Made by a program: the position numbers and the translations under genes. A stretch of DNA of 64,000 bases, taken from Devosia oryzisoli. GTDB lineage: Bacteria > Pseudomonadota > Alphaproteobacteria > Rhizobiales > Devosiaceae. The stretch covers positions 496,001 to 560,000 of the forward strand of contig NZ_JACYFU010000002.1 of assembly GCF_014837245.1 (NCBI RefSeq). Direction: 5' to 3'. Numbering within the stretch: position 1 is the first letter of the stretch; each line of letters begins with the position of its first letter. Positions 1-9,626 of this stretch are shown piece by piece. A model generated the notes under the pieces. The model saw only the letters and a program-made list of their open reading frames with translations, had not been told where the DNA came from and ran no database searches.

Positions 1-342
1 GACCACGGTGCAGAGCGCGGCCGTGGCTTCATCGTCATGGCCGTTTCGCGCCGGCTCGCCCAGGGTGCCGCCGTCGAGCCATTCCATGAAGATGGTATCG
101 CCATGCAGGTCGAAGACGGTGGCGGCGCCGTCGCCCTCATACCACTGGAGGAGCCGCGCCCCCCTGCCCTCTTCCTCGCTTGCACCGGGCTTGAGGATCT
201 TGAGCGCAGCGAAATTGCGTCCGTTCTGTTCGACACGGAAAATCCAGCTGCGCGGCGTCTCGGCCACGGGCGTAGACTTGGTGAGCGACCAGCGGATCAT
301 GGCGCGACTAAGCGCCGTTTCGGCGGGAGACTGATTCATCAT
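1..342 (-). CDS. APH(6)/hydroxyurea phosphotransferase-family kinase, N-terminal part
   Basis: This is the first 114 codons of a minus-strand gene that runs off the left edge. The N-terminal lobe reads like small-molecule kinases of the streptomycin 6-kinase/hydroxyurea phosphotransferase type (APH_6_hur): FAALKILKP holds the candidate ATP-binding lysine, followed by an EEEGRGARLLQWYEGDGAA stretch and an FMEWLDGG hinge-like segment. Two adjacent ATGs (342 and 339) could start it. The catalytic loop lies outside the window, so neither activity nor substrate can be confirmed; many chromosomal members of this family are not proven resistance genes. Confidence 0.6.
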   Translation of the reverse strand, partial: MMNQSPAETALSRAMIRWSLTKSTPVAETPRSWIFRVEQNGRNFAALKILKPGASEEEGRGARLLQWYEGDGAATVFDLHGDTIFMEWLDGGTLGEPARNGHDDEATAALCTVV

Positions 343-533
343 GGCGCCATTAGAGCAGAAGGCGTCGTTTTATTCGACATGCTCGTGAGCGGTGCCGGGC
401 GAAGGTGAAGAAAGTTGGGCGAACCGGTACCCGCGGGCATGGTTATGGCTTCCACCCCCGCCCCGGCCCTCCCCACGAGGAGAGGGAGTTGGAGGCCGGC
501 GGCCCGTGCATTCTCACTTCGGTAGAAGAGGCT

Positions 534-1952
534 CTACTTGATGCGATACGCGTCTTTTGCCGCCTGGTAGCTCAGGTGCTTGGCGATTTCCTCGGCGCTC
601 GATTTGCTGAGGCGGTTTTCACCCACCCAGCGCCCGAGGAAGCCACAGACTTCGCGGCGCCAGACATCATGCCGTGCGGGAATGGACAAAAGGGCCCGCG
701 TGTCATCGTTGAAGCCGGCGAGATTGTAGAAGCCGGCCGTCTCCACGACCTGATCGAGGTAGCGCCGGATGCCCTGGGGACTATCGTGGAACCACCAGGG
801 CGGCCCGATCATGAGACTGGGCCAATACCCCGCCATCGGCGCCAGTTCCCGCGCATAGGTGGTTTCATCGAGCACGAACATGATGAGGCGAAGATTGGGC
901 TCATTACCGCAGCGCGACAACAGGGCCCGCATGCCGCCCACATAGTCGGTGGGACCGGGAATGTCGGCGCCGAGGTCCGGGCCGCGCTCGGCCATCAGGA
1001 GCGGATCGGTGTTGCGGCGGGATCCGGCATGGATTTGCATGACCATGCCGTCTTCCACCGAAAGCAGCGCCATCTCCGTCATCATCTGGGCGCGGAACAG
1101 TTCGGCATCGTTGGCGTCGTGGCGGTCAGCCAGCACCTTGTCGAGGAGGGCCTGTTTTTCCGGCGCCGACAGATCGGCGGTATTGGCAGTGGGGACACCG
1201 TGATCGGTGGCAACGGCACCGAAGCGCCGGAAGTACTCGCGGCGCTTGCGATGGGCGTTGATGAGACCGTCCCATTTGGTGACGTCCTCGCCCGTGACCT
1301 CACCGAATCTCTTGAGGTTTTCGATGATAGCGGGGCGGCTGGGATCGGTGACGTCGTCTGGCCGATAGGTTGTGCGCACCTGTCCGATCAGCCCCTGCTC
1401 CGCCATCGACTGGTGGTGCGTGAGCGGATCGAGCGCAAACTCCGTGGTCGCAATCACTTCGACGTTGAAGCGTCCGAGAATGGCGCGCGGGAGAAGCTCT
1501 GGCGTTGCCAGTTGACGATCGATTTCGGCGTAGATGCTATCGGCGGTCCCGCCGGAGAGCTCTTCTTTTATGCCAAACACGGCCTCCAGGGAGTGGTCGA
1601 TCCAGGTCTTCGAAGGGGTGCCTTGGAAGAGATAGTAGTTTTCGGCAAACAGCTGCCAGGCCTTGCGGCCGTCGGCTTCCACCGGCTTGCCGTCCTTCCG
1701 CGGAATGCCAAGCGCGTCATAGTCGATGCCGCGGCTTTTGAGCATGCGCAGGACGTAGTGATCGGGCGTCAGGAAGAGCGCCGTGGGGCTCGAAAAGCGC
1801 TGGTTCTGGGCAAACCACGCCGGGTCGGTATGGCCGTGCGGGCTCACGATGGGCAGGTCACGCACCGCTGGGTACAGGTCCCGGGCGATGGAATGGGCCG
1901 GTTCCGAGGCGGGAAACAGGCGGTCGGGGTGAAGGTGGGATGGCTGGGTCAT
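534..1952 (-). CDS. uxaC: Uronate isomerase (glucuronate/galacturonate isomerase)
   Basis: Uronate isomerase interconverts D-glucuronate with D-fructuronate and D-galacturonate with D-tagaturonate, the entry step of hexuronate catabolism in the cytoplasm. The 472-residue product has the normal family length. It contains the amidohydrolase-like metal motif SPHGHTDPAWFA near residue 40, and later MQIHAGSRRNTDP and LIGPPWWFHDSP, typical of UxaC. I chose the ATG at 1952 (MTQPSHLHPDRLF) rather than 15 codons upstream because the family starts near this point. No other uronate genes lie in the window, so it appears to be a single-gene unit. Confidence 0.93.
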   Translation of the reverse strand: MTQPSHLHPDRLFPASEPAHSIARDLYPAVRDLPIVSPHGHTDPAWFAQNQRFSSPTALFLTPDHYVLRMLKSRGIDYDALGIPRKDGKPVEADGRKAWQLFAENYYLFQGTPSKTWIDHSLEAVFGIKEELSGGTADSIYAEIDRQLATPELLPRAILGRFNVEVIATTEFALDPLTHHQSMAEQGLIGQVRTTYRPDDVTDPSRPAIIENLKRFGEVTGEDVTKWDGLINAHRKRREYFRRFGAVATDHGVPTANTADLSAPEKQALLDKVLADRHDANDAELFRAQMMTEMALLSVEDGMVMQIHAGSRRNTDPLLMAERGPDLGADIPGPTDYVGGMRALLSRCGNEPNLRLIMFVLDETTYARELAPMAGYWPSLMIGPPWWFHDSPQGIRRYLDQVVETAGFYNLAGFNDDTRALLSIPARHDVWRREVCGFLGRWVGENRLSKSSAEEIAKHLSYQAAKDAYRIK

Positions 1953-2167
1953 GGCGCGGTTGTGCCATGTTCCCCGCAGCACTTCAATGTCTTCCATACA
2001 AGATCGGAAGTCTGTGGCTTTTTATGTAAATTAACCGCGTTCGCGGCTGTGAATTCGTCCCCACCCTGGGCCGTCGTAGGTTGCGACACGGGCGAGAACG
2101 CACCATCTCAAAGGCGATTGCCCAAAGCAAACCGGCTCGTCGCGAGCCGGAAACCTGGAGGGCGCGC

Positions 2168-2335
2168 ATGGCCAATCTCGATCTTCACGGACCCGTTCCC
2201 CATGTCACAAGCGCGCGCAAGGCGGCACGGCGAACGCTGCATGTGCACCGTGCGCAGACCATGGCGCTCGTCTCTGGACTTGCGGCTTTGGGAATGGTGG
2301 CCGTCGCCGGTGCGATGCTGACGCAGATGCTCTGA
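2168..2335 (+). CDS. Small single-pass membrane protein, unknown function
   Basis: A 55-residue reading frame begins at an ATG preceded by a good ribosome binding site (CTGGAGG, about seven bases upstream). The N-terminal half is basic (ARKAARRTLHVHRAQ) and the C-terminal half is one hydrophobic helix (ALVSGLAALGMVAVAGAML). It sits between uxaC and tctD, divergent from uxaC. I do not recognise the family; a small inner-membrane protein is the only supported description. Confidence 0.5.
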   Translation: MANLDLHGPVPHVTSARKAARRTLHVHRAQTMALVSGLAALGMVAVAGAMLTQML

Positions 2336-2406
2336 CCGATCTGGCGAAAGTTGATCTTCCCTCGACCGGTCGTTGCGCTATGGTCCGGCCGGGGGACCGG
2401 CTTGGC

Positions 2407-3078
2407 ATGCGCATTCTTCTGGTGGAAGACAATGAGGATCTGGGCGAGGCCATAGAGCAGCGGCTGCGCAAGGCCGGCCACACGGTGGACTGGGTGCGAG
2501 ACGGCGGAGAGGTGGTCGGGGCGGCGCAGACCGAGAGCTACGACGCGGTTGCACTCGACCTCATGCTGCCCAACCGCGACGGCATCAGCCTGATCGCGGA
2601 CCTCAGGCGCCGCAAGTTCAACGCGCCGATCCTGGTCATGACGGCCCGCTCGGAAATCGACGACAAGGTGAGCCTGCTCGACCTTGGCGCCGACGACTAC
2701 TTGGTCAAACCGTTTGACTTGCGCGAACTCGAAGCACGCCTGCGGGCGCTGATCCGACGAACCGGCGGGCAAACCTCCAGCACGGTTTCGGTGGGGGATC
2801 TTGAACTGGACCTGGCGGGGCTCAACGCGAGTGTTGGAGGGTCGGTGCTGGATCTGGGGAAGCGGGAGTTCCGGCTGCTCGAAATACTCGTCACTCACGC
2901 GGGGAAAGTGGTGCCCAAGGAGCGGCTGATGAACCAGCTGTTCAATTTCGACGAGAACGTCTCGATCAACGCACTCGAGTTGCACATTTCGCGGCTCCGC
3001 AAGAAGCTCGAGGGCGCGCGCATCGGCATCGTCACCGTGCGCGGCGTGGGCTACGTGATCCGGGCCAGCGATGAGTAG
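2407..3078 (+). CDS. tctD: OmpR/PhoB-family response regulator, TctD-like
   Basis: This is a 223-residue response regulator with an N-terminal receiver and a C-terminal winged helix of the OmpR type. In the receiver the acidic pocket is VEDNED, the likely phospho-acceptor is Asp51 in ALDLMLP, and the conserved lysine is in YLVKPFD. The output domain ends in the usual RLRKKLE...VRGVGYVIR signature. The start at 2407 (MRILLVEDN) matches the family. It lies 15 bp upstream of a TctE-type kinase gene and close to a tctCBA operon on the opposite strand, so it probably activates that tricarboxylate uptake system. Confidence 0.88.
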   Translation: MRILLVEDNEDLGEAIEQRLRKAGHTVDWVRDGGEVVGAAQTESYDAVALDLMLPNRDGISLIADLRRRKFNAPILVMTARSEIDDKVSLLDLGADDYLVKPFDLRELEARLRALIRRTGGQTSSTVSVGDLELDLAGLNASVGGSVLDLGKREFRLLEILVTHAGKVVPKERLMNQLFNFDENVSINALELHISRLRKKLEGARIGIVTVRGVGYVIRASDE

Positions 3079-3093
3079 GCGAGCCCAGGGCCG

Positions 3094-5556
3094 ATGACGG
3101 GCACCCGTTCCTTCTCGATTCGGCGGCGCATCCTGGCGCTGGCCGTCATGCTCCTGCTGCTGGCGGCGGTGGTGCTCATCGTCTTCATCCGGGATTATGC
3201 CGAGCGCGCTTCGGACCGTGCCTTCGACCGGCTCCTTGCAGCATCGGCCCTCACCATCGCAGGCGCCGTGCAGGTGGAGAACGAGACGGTATTCGTGGAA
3301 ATGCCGTTCGCGGCCTTTGCGATGTTTTCCGGGCAGGACCGCGTCTTCTATGCCGTCGAGGATCCCGAGGGGCGCACTGTCACCGGCTATGCGGATCTGG
3401 CAGAGGCCATGGACGAGACCACGAGCGCTGAGCCGCGGTTCATCGATGTCCAGTATCGAGATGAACTGGTGCGGGTGGCGAGCATCGGGCGACTGATTTC
3501 AACGGCCAGCGACACGGGCTGGGTGACCATTCATGTTGCCGAGACGCAGAACCAGCGCGAGGCTTTGGCGAACGAAATCCTCTCCAACGCGGTGCTTCCG
3601 GTGATCGCGTTGACCATTCTGGCGGTGGGACTGGTGTGGTTCGGCATTTCGCGCACCTTCGCGCCGCTAACGGAGCTGGAGCATGAGCTGCGGGCGCGGG
3701 CACCGGACGACCTGTCGCCGCTCAGCGTCCCGGTTCCTGAGGAGGTGGGGCACCTGGTATCCGCGCTCAACGGCTTCATGGCCCGGCTTCGAAACGCGAT
3801 GGATCGCGTCAGCGGCCTCGTCGCCGAGGCGGCGCACGAGGTGCGTACGCCCCTTGCCTCGCTGCGGGCCCAGGCGGAGGTGGCGATGGACGAGCAGGAC
3901 CCGGAGGCCTTGCGGCGACGCATCAGCCGCATCCATCAGGGCGCAGTGCAAGCAAGCCAACTGGTCAGCCAGCTCCTGATGGATGCTACGATATCGCACC
4001 GGCTCGAGAGCCAGGAAATCGAAACCCTGTCGCTAGGCTCGGTTGTTGAGGAGGTCCGGCATCGGCTCGACCCGGATCAAGCGGGCCGGATGGCCGTGGC
4101 TTTGCCCAAGGACGTCGCGGCGGCCGAAGTGAGGGGGGATAGGGTGGCCTTGCGCGAAATGGTACGCAACGTGGTCGACAACGCCCTCATCTATTCCGCA
4201 GGCTCCGTTGAAATCAGCGGCCGGCGCGAGGCGGACCGCGTGGTTCTTGTCGTTGGGGACCGGGGGCCGGGGATCGCGGAAGAGGAAAAGGAGACGGTGC
4301 TGCAGCGCTTCAAGCGAGGCCATGCTGGCCGCGTGACGACTGGATCAGGCCTTGGGCTTTCGATTGTGGCGCGGGTTGTTGCGGGACACCGGGGGGACCT
4401 GGCATTGCGGAACCGGGAAGGCGGCGGCCTCAACGTCGAGATTACTCTGCCCGCGTTGCGGCGCGGCCGGAGCCAGCGCGGAGCGACGATGGTGAGCGCG
4501 TGTATCGCGGCCGTCGCCCTTCTCGCCGCGACGGTTCCCGACACGCGGGCTGCGGAGACCATTTATCCAGCGCCAGATGGCTCGGCGACCACGACCCTAT
4601 CGATCGTCGGGACGACGGATACACCCCTGTTCGCCGAGTTCATTGCAGGGTTCCAACGCCTCCATCCTGAAGTGGGCGTCCACTATCTGGAGCTCGACTC
4701 GCTGCCGCTTTACCAGGGCTATATCGAGGGAACGCTCGGATCGCCCCCTGATCTCATCATCAGTTCCGCATCGGACCTGCAGCTCAAGCTCGCCAACGAC
4801 GGCTATGCGCAGGCTTATGAGAGCCCCTTCGTCAGCGCCCTGCCCGATTGGGCGCATTGGCGCAACGAAGTTTTCGGATTCACCTTCGAGCCTGCCGTCA
4901 TCATCTACAATCCCGACGAACTTTCCGCCGACGAGGTCCCCCGCACGCACCTGAAACTGGCGGAGTTGCTGGAAACGCAAAGAGAGCGGTTCCAGGGCAA
5001 GGTCGCCACCTACGACATTGGACTCTCAGGCGTGGGCTATCTTCTGGCGGCGCAGGACCAGACCATCTCTTCCACCTTCTGGCGCCTGACAACGGCATTC
5101 GGCCGCGTCGGCGCCCGTTTCTCGGGATCGAGCCCGGCTATCCTCAATGGCGTCGCCGACGGGTCTCTGGCCCTCGGGTACAACGTTCTCGGCTCATACG
5201 CCTTTGCCCGCCAGGCGGAGGGTGCCAACATAGAAATCGTGGTGCCCGACGACTACGTGCTGGCGCTGACCCGGTCCATGCTTATCCCGCGCGATGCAGA
5301 ACGGGTCGACCTCGCGCACGCCTTTATCGACTTCGCCCTGTCCCCAGACGGCCAAAGGATCGCGGCCGGGCCGACGGCGCTGGGATCAGTCGTTCCAGGG
5401 ACGCAAGGACAATGGACGCAGGAAGCCATCGCGGCGCGAGGCCGGGGGGTGATCCAACCAATCCCGCTCGGACCAAGTCTTCTCGTCGCGCTTGATCAGT
5501 TGCGCCGGCAACGGTTCGTCGACACCTGGCAGGAAATCGTCTCTCCAAAACCATAG
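3094..5556 (+). CDS. tctE: TctE-type sensor histidine kinase fused to a periplasmic substrate-binding domain
   Basis: The 820-residue product joins two proteins usually encoded separately. Residues 1-460 are a TctE-like kinase: membrane helix 13-32, extracytoplasmic sensor domain to about 165, second helix 167-185, HAMP, dimerisation domain with His248 (AEAAHEVRTPLASL), and an ATPase domain with NVVDNAL, GDRGPGIA and GSGLGLS boxes. Residues 466-485 form a third hydrophobic segment (MVSACIAAVALLAATV...) resembling a signal peptide, followed by about 330 residues of an AfuA/FbpA-type binding protein (SPPDLIISSASDLQLKLAND, FTFEPAVIIYNPDEL). The frame is open throughout. An internal ATG at 4489 has a GGAG motif five bases upstream, so a separately translated binding protein is also possible. 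Confidence 0.85.
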   Translation: MTGTRSFSIRRRILALAVMLLLLAAVVLIVFIRDYAERASDRAFDRLLAASALTIAGAVQVENETVFVEMPFAAFAMFSGQDRVFYAVEDPEGRTVTGYADLAEAMDETTSAEPRFIDVQYRDELVRVASIGRLISTASDTGWVTIHVAETQNQREALANEILSNAVLPVIALTILAVGLVWFGISRTFAPLTELEHELRARAPDDLSPLSVPVPEEVGHLVSALNGFMARLRNAMDRVSGLVAEAAHEVRTPLASLRAQAEVAMDEQDPEALRRRISRIHQGAVQASQLVSQLLMDATISHRLESQEIETLSLGSVVEEVRHRLDPDQAGRMAVALPKDVAAAEVRGDRVALREMVRNVVDNALIYSAGSVEISGRREADRVVLVVGDRGPGIAEEEKETVLQRFKRGHAGRVTTGSGLGLSIVARVVAGHRGDLALRNREGGGLNVEITLPALRRGRSQRGATMVSACIAAVALLAATVPDTRAAETIYPAPDGSATTTLSIVGTTDTPLFAEFIAGFQRLHPEVGVHYLELDSLPLYQGYIEGTLGSPPDLIISSASDLQLKLANDGYAQAYESPFVSALPDWAHWRNEVFGFTFEPAVIIYNPDELSADEVPRTHLKLAELLETQRERFQGKVATYDIGLSGVGYLLAAQDQTISSTFWRLTTAFGRVGARFSGSSPAILNGVADGSLALGYNVLGSYAFARQAEGANIEIVVPDDYVLALTRSMLIPRDAERVDLAHAFIDFALSPDGQRIAAGPTALGSVVPGTQGQWTQEAIAARGRGVIQPIPLGPSLLVALDQLRRQRFVDTWQEIVSPKP

Positions 5557-5719
5557 CCCATGCTTCTTGGGCACTGGGCGGTGCCATCACGAGAAGATTT
5601 ACGCTCAGCGCATGGCTGGGCTGACCAAAGAGACCCTACCGGGAGAGGAGGCTCGACCCCATCTAGGGTGCATGGAAGCGAGCCGGGAATTGTCCCGGGT
5701 CCAGCGAAAGGATTGACCG

Positions 5720-5890
5720 ATGAACGCCCCGCGCAAGAACAAGTTCTTTGCGACCCTCGACACTTTTGCCACGGTCTTCGGCAGCGCTGTTGCCGTGTCG
5801 TCGGCAGTGGAAGGCGGACGGGCGCCCAAGGCCAAGCATCTGCGCGACCTGGGCATCGACCCAACCGCGTTCCGCTCGATCGGCCGTTAA
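5720..5890 (+). CDS. Small conserved-looking protein, unknown function
   Basis: A 56-residue frame starts at ATG 5720 after AAAGGATTGACCG, a reasonable ribosome binding site. The product (MNAPRKNKFFATLDTFATVF... ending FRSIGR) has a basic amino end, a short hydrophobic middle (VFGSAVAVSSAV) and a tail KHLRDLGIDPTAF. Short proteins of this pattern are common in Rhizobiales, but I cannot give a function. A strong terminator follows about 110 bp downstream, supporting a discrete transcription unit. Confidence 0.55.
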   Translation: MNAPRKNKFFATLDTFATVFGSAVAVSSAVEGGRAPKAKHLRDLGIDPTAFRSIGR

Positions 5891-6000
5891 GAGCACCATG
5901 CTCGCATCCGGCGCGACAACGCCGCTTGTCGCTGCCTGATGCTCCACGGTCGAGGGCGCTGCCCTCCCTCGGCGACCTCGCACCGAACCATGCCGATTAA

Positions 6001-6046
6001 GAGGCCCGGCTGCCAGTCCCTCCCTGGCGGCCGGGCCTCGTCTTTT
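6001..6046 (+). terminator. Rho-independent terminator between small gene and tctA
   Basis: Arms 6001-6016 and 6024-6039 pair at 15 of 16 positions around a seven-base loop, followed by TCTTTT on the plus strand. It lies tail-to-tail between the small plus-strand gene and tctA, so the hairpin may serve both directions, though only the plus strand has a clear T-run. Confidence 0.8.
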
Positions 6047-6047
6047 G

Positions 6048-7595
6048 TTAGTCCTCGTCGGCGGCGAGTTGGCGTAGCACCTCGCCCTTGCCGCGCAGGC
6101 GTAAATAGAGCGGCACCAGTACGGCGGCAGCGGCCACGATATAAAGGCCAATCGCAAGGGGCGAATGGACCAGAACGACCGGATCGCCTTGACTGATCGC
6201 TAGCGCGCGCCGCAGTTGCTGCTCGGCGAGCGGCCCCAGGATAAGTCCGATCACCACGGGTGCGATCGGATAGCCGAAGCGGCGCAGCACGTAACCCAGA
6301 ATGCCGAACCCAAGCAGCATCATCAGCTCGAATGAGAAACGGATCGGGCCTAGGCTGCCCGACATGGCGCCATTGGCGCCCAGCGTGCCAAGCGTAGCGA
6401 ACAGCAGGATGCCCGAGTAGAGCCAGGGCTTGGGGATGGTCAAGAGGCGCACCCAAAGCCCGATCAGCGGCAAGTTGAGCACCAGCAGCATGAAATTGGC
6501 CACGAGCAGGCTGGCGATCAGCGCCCAGACCAGCGAAGCATTGCTGGTGAACAGCAGCGGACCGGGTTGGAGGCCGAACTGCTGGAAGCCAGCGAGCATG
6601 ATGGCGGCGGTGGCCGAGGTGGGCAAACCAAGGGTCAGAAGCGGCACCAGGGTTCCGGCGGCAGAAGCGTTATTTGCGGCTTCAGGACCAGCCACGCCCT
6701 CAATGGCGCCCTCCCCGAATTCTTCCGGATGTTTGGTGAGGCGGCGTTCGGCGGCGTAGGAGAAGAAGGTGCCGATCTCCGCGCCGCCGGCCGGCATGGC
6801 GCCGATCGGGAAGCCGATGAAGCCGCCGCGCAGCCATGCAGGCCACGAGCGCTTCCAGTCCTCCAGGGTCATCCAGATCGAGCCCTTGACCGCGATGACC
6901 TCGTCCTTGACGTTGGCCGAGGTGGCGGCGATGGCTAGGGTCTCGCCGATGGCAAACAGCGCCACGGCGAGGGTGGTGACCTCGATGCCATCAAGCAAAT
7001 CAGGAATGCCGAAGGACAGTCGCGCCTGGCCAGTCTGGAGGTCGATACCGATGACCCCCAGGCCAAGGCCGATGAAGAGCGCGGTGATACCGCGGAGGGG
7101 GCTGTCGCCAAAGGCAGCCGAGACGGTGATGAACGCGAGAACCATCAGGGCGAAATAATCGGCAGGGCCGAAGGCGATCGCGATACGCACCACCCAGGGC
7201 GCGACGAACGCCAGGGCCAGGGTGGCGATGAGACCGGCCACGAACGAGCCGATGGCGGCGGTCGCCAATGCCGGGCCGCCCCTGCCCTTGCGGGCCATCT
7301 TGTTGCCTTCGAGCGCGGTGACGATGGAGGCGCTTTCGCCGGGGGTGTTGAGCAGGATGGAGGTGGTGGAGCCGCCATACATGCCACCGTAATAGATGCC
7401 GGCAAACATGATCAGTGAACCGGCCGGATCGAGCCGGTAGGTGACCGGCAGGAGCAACGCCACGGTCAATGCCGGCCCGATGCCCGGCAGCACGCCGACC
7501 GCAGTACCCAGCGTCACGCCGATGAAGGCGTAGATGAGGTTCTGCCACTGCATCGCAGCGGCAAGGCCATTGGCCAGAAGTCCGAATGTGTCCAT
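6048..7595 (-). CDS. tctA: Tripartite tricarboxylate transporter, large permease subunit TctA
   Basis: TctA is the large inner-membrane subunit of the TTT family, which takes up citrate and related carboxylates using a periplasmic receptor and an ion gradient. The 515-residue protein is almost entirely hydrophobic helices and carries the family landmarks [17 protein letters not shown] near residue 40, [19 protein letters not shown] near residue 70 and [19 protein letters not shown] near residue 265. It is the last gene of tctC-tctB-tctA, 15 bp after tctB, and ends at a shared hairpin. Substrate is not predictable from sequence. Confidence 0.95.
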   Translation of the reverse strand: MDTFGLLANGLAAAMQWQNLIYAFIGVTLGTAVGVLPGIGPALTVALLLPVTYRLDPAGSLIMFAGIYYGGMYGGSTTSILLNTPGESASIVTALEGNKMARKGRGGPALATAAIGSFVAGLIATLALAFVAPWVVRIAIAFGPADYFALMVLAFITVSAAFGDSPLRGITALFIGLGLGVIGIDLQTGQARLSFGIPDLLDGIEVTTLAVALFAIGETLAIAATSANVKDEVIAVKGSIWMTLEDWKRSWPAWLRGGFIGFPIGAMPAGGAEIGTFFSYAAERRLTKHPEEFGEGAIEGVAGPEAANNASAAGTLVPLLTLGLPTSATAAIMLAGFQQFGLQPGPLLFTSNASLVWALIASLLVANFMLLVLNLPLIGLWVRLLTIPKPWLYSGILLFATLGTLGANGAMSGSLGPIRFSFELMMLLGFGILGYVLRRFGYPIAPVVIGLILGPLAEQQLRRALAISQGDPVVLVHSPLAIGLYIVAAAAVLVPLYLRLRGKGEVLRQLAADED

Positions 7596-7610
7596 GGTCG
7601 TTCTACCCGA

Positions 7611-8093
7611 TCAGGGAAGGAGGCGCTCAAGCGGGCCTGTCGGCAGCGAGAGCTGCAGTCCGCGGGCAAAGATGAACCAGATGACGAGGGCGAAGACGGT
7701 GCCGCAGAGGAAGGTGAACCAGAGCGGGCCGCGCCCAAAGGCCTTGGCGGTGCAAGCCACAAGCACTCCAGAGCCCAGGGCAAAGCCAGCCCAGGAGACC
7801 AGAAGAATCTGCCCCAGCAAACCCGCGATCACCCACGCCACGGGTCCATAGTTGTCGCGCGTACGAGCTGGAAACTTCCCGCGCCAGGCGGAAATGGCGG
7901 TGCCGATGGAGAGAAGGAAAAGACCCGCGGCGATGCCGTAGGGGAAGACCTGGGGCCCGACGCGTGCCTGCAGGGGTGGCAGGCGCATGGTGCTCGTCTG
8001 CCAGAAGATCACCAGCGAAATGAGCAGCAGGATCAGCGCAATGACAAGCGCCGCCCCATCGGGGCGGCGCTGCAGGTCGGTGCCGGAGCTCAT
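7611..8093 (-). CDS. tctB: Tripartite tricarboxylate transporter, small permease subunit TctB
   Basis: TctB (DUF1468 family) is the small four-helix membrane partner of TctA. The 160-residue sequence shows four hydrophobic segments (for example ALVIALILLLISLVIFW near the start and GTVFALVIWFIFARGL near the end) and a short cytoplasmic amino end. Its ATG overlaps the stop of tctC by four bases, indicating translational coupling, and its position between tctC and tctA is canonical. Confidence 0.92.
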   Translation of the reverse strand: MSSGTDLQRRPDGAALVIALILLLISLVIFWQTSTMRLPPLQARVGPQVFPYGIAAGLFLLSIGTAISAWRGKFPARTRDNYGPVAWVIAGLLGQILLVSWAGFALGSGVLVACTAKAFGRGPLWFTFLCGTVFALVIWFIFARGLQLSLPTGPLERLLP

Positions 8094-9028
8094 TGCACCA
8101 GGCCGACGTCTTTAAGAACGGCGGTGGTGGACTCGATGTCGGATTCAAGCTGGGCTTTGAATTCGTCACCGGCCATGTACATGTCGGTCCAGCCATTGGT
8201 TTCGAGGATGGACTTCCAGGTGTCGGAATTGGCCATCTTCTCGATATCGGCAGTGATCGACGCCTTCTGCTCCTCGGTGATGCCGGGAGCTGCGGCGACC
8301 ATGCGCCAGTTTTCGACGTTCACGTCGACGCCTGACTCCTTGAGCGTGGGAATACCCTCCACTTGGTCGGAGCCTGTGACCGCCAGGGCGCGCAGTTCAC
8401 CGGCGGCGATCTGGGATTCGAACTCGCCATAGCCGGAAATGCCGACTGTCACCTGGCCACCGAGGACGGCAGCGAGGGCTTCGCCACCACCGGAATAGGC
8501 GATGTAGTTGACCTGGGTGGGATCGACGCCCACGGCCTTCGCGATGAGGCCGGCCGCGATGTGGTCCACGCCACCGGCCGAACCACCGGCCCAGGACACG
8601 GCGCCCGGCTCAGCCTTCAGCTTGGCAACCAGGTCATCCATGGTCTGCAGTTCGGAATTGGCAGGCACGACGATGACGTCGCTTTCGCCGATCAGGCGGG
8701 CGATCGGTGTGACGTTTTCCAGCGATACCGGCGAAGCATTGGTGAGAATGGCGCCGACCATCACGTAGCCGCCGACGATCAGGGCGTTGGGGTTGCCGTT
8801 TTCCTGCGTGGCGAACTGCGCCAGCCCGATAGTGCCACCGGCACCTGGAACGTTAGTGACCTGGACATTGCTCGAAATCCCCTCCTCAGTCAGGGCCTGC
8901 TGCATGGAGCGGGCAGTCTGGTCCCAGCCGCCGCCGGGGGCAGCGGGGGCCATGATGGTGTAATCGGCCGCATAGGCAGGCACGGCAATTGCGCTGGAAA
9001 CCAGCGCGGCGAGAAGCAGCTTGTTCAT
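8090..9028 (-). CDS. tctC: Tripartite tricarboxylate transporter substrate-binding protein (Bug family)
   Basis: TctC is the periplasmic receptor that delivers carboxylates to TctAB. The start at 9028 ([20 protein letters not shown]) gives a clean Sec signal peptide and follows a strong GGAGGAA ribosome binding site. The mature protein has the Bug-family features [31 protein letters not shown] and [16 protein letters not shown]. It heads the operon tctCBA, with a four-base overlap into tctB. The nearby TctD/TctE pair probably controls it; I could not define the operator. Confidence 0.94.
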   Translation of the reverse strand: MNKLLLAALVSSAIAVPAYAADYTIMAPAAPGGGWDQTARSMQQALTEEGISSNVQVTNVPGAGGTIGLAQFATQENGNPNALIVGGYVMVGAILTNASPVSLENVTPIARLIGESDVIVVPANSELQTMDDLVAKLKAEPGAVSWAGGSAGGVDHIAAGLIAKAVGVDPTQVNYIAYSGGGEALAAVLGGQVTVGISGYGEFESQIAAGELRALAVTGSDQVEGIPTLKESGVDVNVENWRMVAAAPGITEEQKASITADIEKMANSDTWKSILETNGWTDMYMAGDEFKAQLESDIESTTAVLKDVGLVQ

Positions 9029-9209
9029 AATTCCTCCCGGAAACAAGGCGAACGCTGTTACGTTCGTAAGCCCGACCCTAGTCGGTCAGCCTGTCACCGT
9101 CCTGTCAAGGAAAGAAAGCTACAGCAGTAGCCCGCCTCCAACGCCCTCCGCCGCGCCCAACGAACCTATGGGTTCAGGGACGTTGGAGGAACAGCATGAG
9201 GAAAACCGC

Positions 9210-9380
9210 ATGAACAAGAACACCCTGATGGCCGTCGTGGTGGCCGTGGTCGTGATTGTTGTCGCCGCCGTTGCCTTCACATCGCTCAACCAAGCGCCTA
9301 CGGGCGGAACGGGGCCGACCAGCGATGAAAACCTGGCACCGAGCGTGCCAGAGCCAGGGGCTGAACCAACGTCAAATTGA
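9210..9380 (+). CDS. Small single-pass membrane protein, unknown function
   Basis: A 56-residue frame starts MNKNTLMAVVVAVVVIVVAA, an amino-terminal membrane helix, followed by a short Pro/Gly/Thr-rich tail (GGTGPTSDENLAPSVPEPG). A GAGGA motif lies about nine bases before the ATG. It lies about 180 bp from tctC and divergent from it. The topology suggests a short periplasmic tail anchored in the inner membrane. No family recognised. Confidence 0.5.
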   Translation: MNKNTLMAVVVAVVVIVVAAVAFTSLNQAPTGGTGPTSDENLAPSVPEPGAEPTSN

Positions 9381-9626
9381 TGATGCTTTCATTGCCTTCG
9401 TCTCGTGACGTGAGGGCAGCCAATACCTGCCAATTGCTCAAAACACCATCCGCAGGCCCGCAGACCGCCCGATCGGCAAACAGGTGGGATCGACGAGAGG
9501 CGGTGCGGTTTCATCACCCCTAACTCAGGTGAGACGAACGCTCCCGATCGTCCGCTTTCGGAACTGTGCCTGGACCCTTCCGTTTTTTGACGCGCACACC
9601 GCGCGCCAAGAACTGAGGAGAGACCC

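Noticed and set aside
405..2321. Long open frame opposite uxaC and beyond
   Set aside because: It mirrors uxaC on the other strand in a GC-rich region and has no domain; uxaC is strongly supported.
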